Shown here: piece after piece, positions 6,342-7,347 of the stretch
Layout of the letters: every line of letters starts with the position of its first letter
Position numbering within the stretch: position 1 is the first letter of the stretch
Source: Candidatus Omnitrophota bacterium
Lineage (GTDB): Bacteria > Omnitrophota > Gorgyraeia > JABMRG01
Assembly (NCBI GenBank): GCA_013202935.1
Contig: JABMRG010000024.1
Span: 1 to 7,347 of the forward strand
Length of the DNA: 7,347 nucleotides
Direction of reading: 5' to 3'
Program-made: the position numbers and the translations under genes
The notes under the pieces: model-generated
Told to the model about the DNA's origin: nothing
What the model saw: only the letters and a program-made list of their open reading frames with translations
Databases searched by the model: none

Positions 6342-7313
6342 ATGAGCCTTTATCTTGTCACAGGCGGGGCTGGTTTTATAGGTTCCAATATAGTAGAGGA
6401 GCTACTCAAGCGGGGCGAATCAGTAAGAGTGCTCGATAATTTTATAACCGGATCAAAAGAAAACCTCGAATTTGTAAGTAACTATAAGCAATCAGCTGTA
6501 AGCTATGAACTAATCGAGGGCGATATCCGTTCAAAAGATGACCTCAAAAAGGCGCTTAAGGATGTTGATTATGTTTTACATCAGGCAGCACTCCGTTCCG
6601 TTGCTAAATCTGTCGAAAACCCCCTCATGGTAAACGATGTGAATGTGGGTGGTACTTTAAATCTTTTGGAAGAAGCAAAAAAGGCAGGTATAAGAAGGCT
6701 TGTATATGCATCAAGTTCTTCTTGCTATGGCGACGTAGAAAAATTTCCACAAAGGGAAGATTTTAACCCAAGGCCTATATCCCCTTATGGCGTTTCAAAG
6801 CTAGCTGGCGAAAACTATTGCCACACGTTTTCAGCTACGTTTGGACTCGAGACAGTATCCTTGCGTTATTTTAATGTCTTTGGCCTTCGCCAGAATCCTG
6901 AGAGTAAATATTCCGCTGCTATACCCGCCCTTCTTTCAAGAATGCTGAATAACAAGGCCCCTATAGTTGAATGGGATGGGAAACAGTCACGAGATTTTAC
7001 TTATGTATATAATGTTGTAGAAGCCAACATAAAGTCAGCGACTACGGATAATATATCGGGTGAAGTCTTCAATGTTGCCTGCGGGAATTCTGTATCGATT
7101 CTCGATATAGTAGATATGCTGAATGAGATATTAGGCAAAAAGCTAAAGCCTGAACTTGCCCCCAAAAGGGCAGGAGATGTAAGGAAAAGTTTCGCAGATA
7201 TTACGAAGATGAAGAAGATGCTTAAATTAAAATCTGTTGTCAGCTTTGAAGAAGGATTAAGGAGGACTACTGGATGGTTTCAAGAAAACAAGGAAAAGTT
7301 ACTCGCTATATAG
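6342..7313 (+). CDS. UDP-N-acetylglucosamine/UDP-hexose 4-epimerase, WbpP-like SDR
   Basis: This 323-residue extended SDR should interconvert the C4 configuration of a UDP-sugar through a 4-keto intermediate with bound NAD. Marks: TGGAGFIGSN (7-16), HQAALRSVAKSVENP (80-94), ASSSSCYGD (123-131) with a probable catalytic Ser125, Tyr149-xxx-Lys153 (YGVSK), RYFNVFGLRQNP (175-186), YSAAIP (190-195), SRDFTYVYNVVEAN (216-229) and FNVACG (243-248). The HQAALxSVxxSxxxP block, RYFNVFGxRQNP and YSAxIP are typical of the WbpP/WbgU/VipB group, which acts on N-acetylated UDP-hexoses or their uronic acids. Following a WbpA-type dehydrogenase, it most likely makes UDP-GalNAcA or UDP-GalNAc; UDP-glucose or UDP-glucuronate epimerase activity cannot be excluded. 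It starts 9 bases after the dehydrogenase stop. The protein looks complete and has a highly charged C-terminal tail. Confidence 0.88.
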   Translation: MSLYLVTGGAGFIGSNIVEELLKRGESVRVLDNFITGSKENLEFVSNYKQSAVSYELIEGDIRSKDDLKKALKDVDYVLHQAALRSVAKSVENPLMVNDVNVGGTLNLLEEAKKAGIRRLVYASSSSCYGDVEKFPQREDFNPRPISPYGVSKLAGENYCHTFSATFGLETVSLRYFNVFGLRQNPESKYSAAIPALLSRMLNNKAPIVEWDGKQSRDFTYVYNVVEANIKSATTDNISGEVFNVACGNSVSILDIVDMLNEILGKKLKPELAPKRAGDVRKSFADITKMKKMLKLKSVVSFEEGLRRTTGWFQENKEKLLAI

Positions 7314-7333
7314 TATCGGTTCTAGTAACCTGT

Positions 7334-7347
7334 TTTACCATTTACCA
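7334..7347 (+). repeat. Two tandem copies of the heptamer TTTACCA at the window edge
   Basis: The last 14 bases are TTTACCA repeated twice with no mismatch, in the non-coding tail after the final stop codon. The array may continue beyond the window, in which case it would be a heptamer tandem repeat; two copies alone could arise by chance. Confidence 0.45.

Noticed and set aside
2220..6390. Similar DNA at the starts of rmlB (about 2220-2250) and the last epimerase (about 6360-6390)
   Set aside because: Both encode the shared Rossmann motif TGGAGFIGSN of the SDR family; this is protein homology, not a DNA repeat or a recent duplication.
7318..7336. GGTT-CTAGT-AACC followed by TGTTTT as a rho-independent terminator
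   Set aside because: The stem is only 4 base pairs and not GC-rich, and the T run is four bases; too weak to call.

Overview
The window is a dense stretch of bacterial-type DNA read entirely from the + strand. It holds eight consecutive genes, the first cut by the left edge. The DNA is AT-rich, isoleucine is often ATA and arginine is mostly AGA/AGG, and several genes have purine-rich Shine-Dalgarno sequences. This suits an AT-rich bacterium, possibly an uncultivated lineage (Omnitrophota would fit by general impression). Nothing here fixes the taxonomy, and no rRNA, tRNA or lineage marker is present.

Layout from left to right: the C-terminal part of an RmlC-like cupin (2-340); a short glucose-1-phosphate thymidylyltransferase, RmlA type (342-1073); a DegT/DnrJ/EryC1/StrS aminotransferase (1070-2206); dTDP-glucose 4,6-dehydratase, RmlB (2203-3183); dTDP-4-dehydrorhamnose reductase, RmlD (3183-4076); an SDR enzyme most like GDP-6-deoxy-D-mannose reductase (4073-5029); a WbpA-type UDP-N-acetylglucosamine 6-dehydrogenase (5022-6332); and a WbpP-like UDP-hexose/UDP-HexNAc 4-epimerase (6342-7313). 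Neighbouring genes overlap by 1 to 8 bases or are 1 to 9 bases apart, so this is almost certainly one operon with translational coupling. No promoter or convincing terminator is visible, so the operon probably starts before the window and may continue after it. The only non-coding stretch of any size is the last 34 bases, which end in two copies of the heptamer TTTACCA.

Together the genes form a nucleotide-sugar supply cassette for a surface polysaccharide (O-antigen, capsule or exopolysaccharide). RmlA and RmlB would make dTDP-4-keto-6-deoxyglucose. The RmlC-like protein and RmlD could take it to dTDP-L-rhamnose. The dehydrogenase and the last epimerase would make UDP-GlcNAcA and UDP-GalNAcA or a related acid. 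The aminotransferase could serve either branch, and the RMD-like enzyme suggests a GDP-deoxyhexose branch or a different substrate. No glycosyltransferase, flippase or polymerase lies in the window. I see no evidence of a wholly new system. The points most worth checking are the aminotransferase placement, the short RmlA, the unusual RMD-like active site and the divergent RmlC-like cupin.
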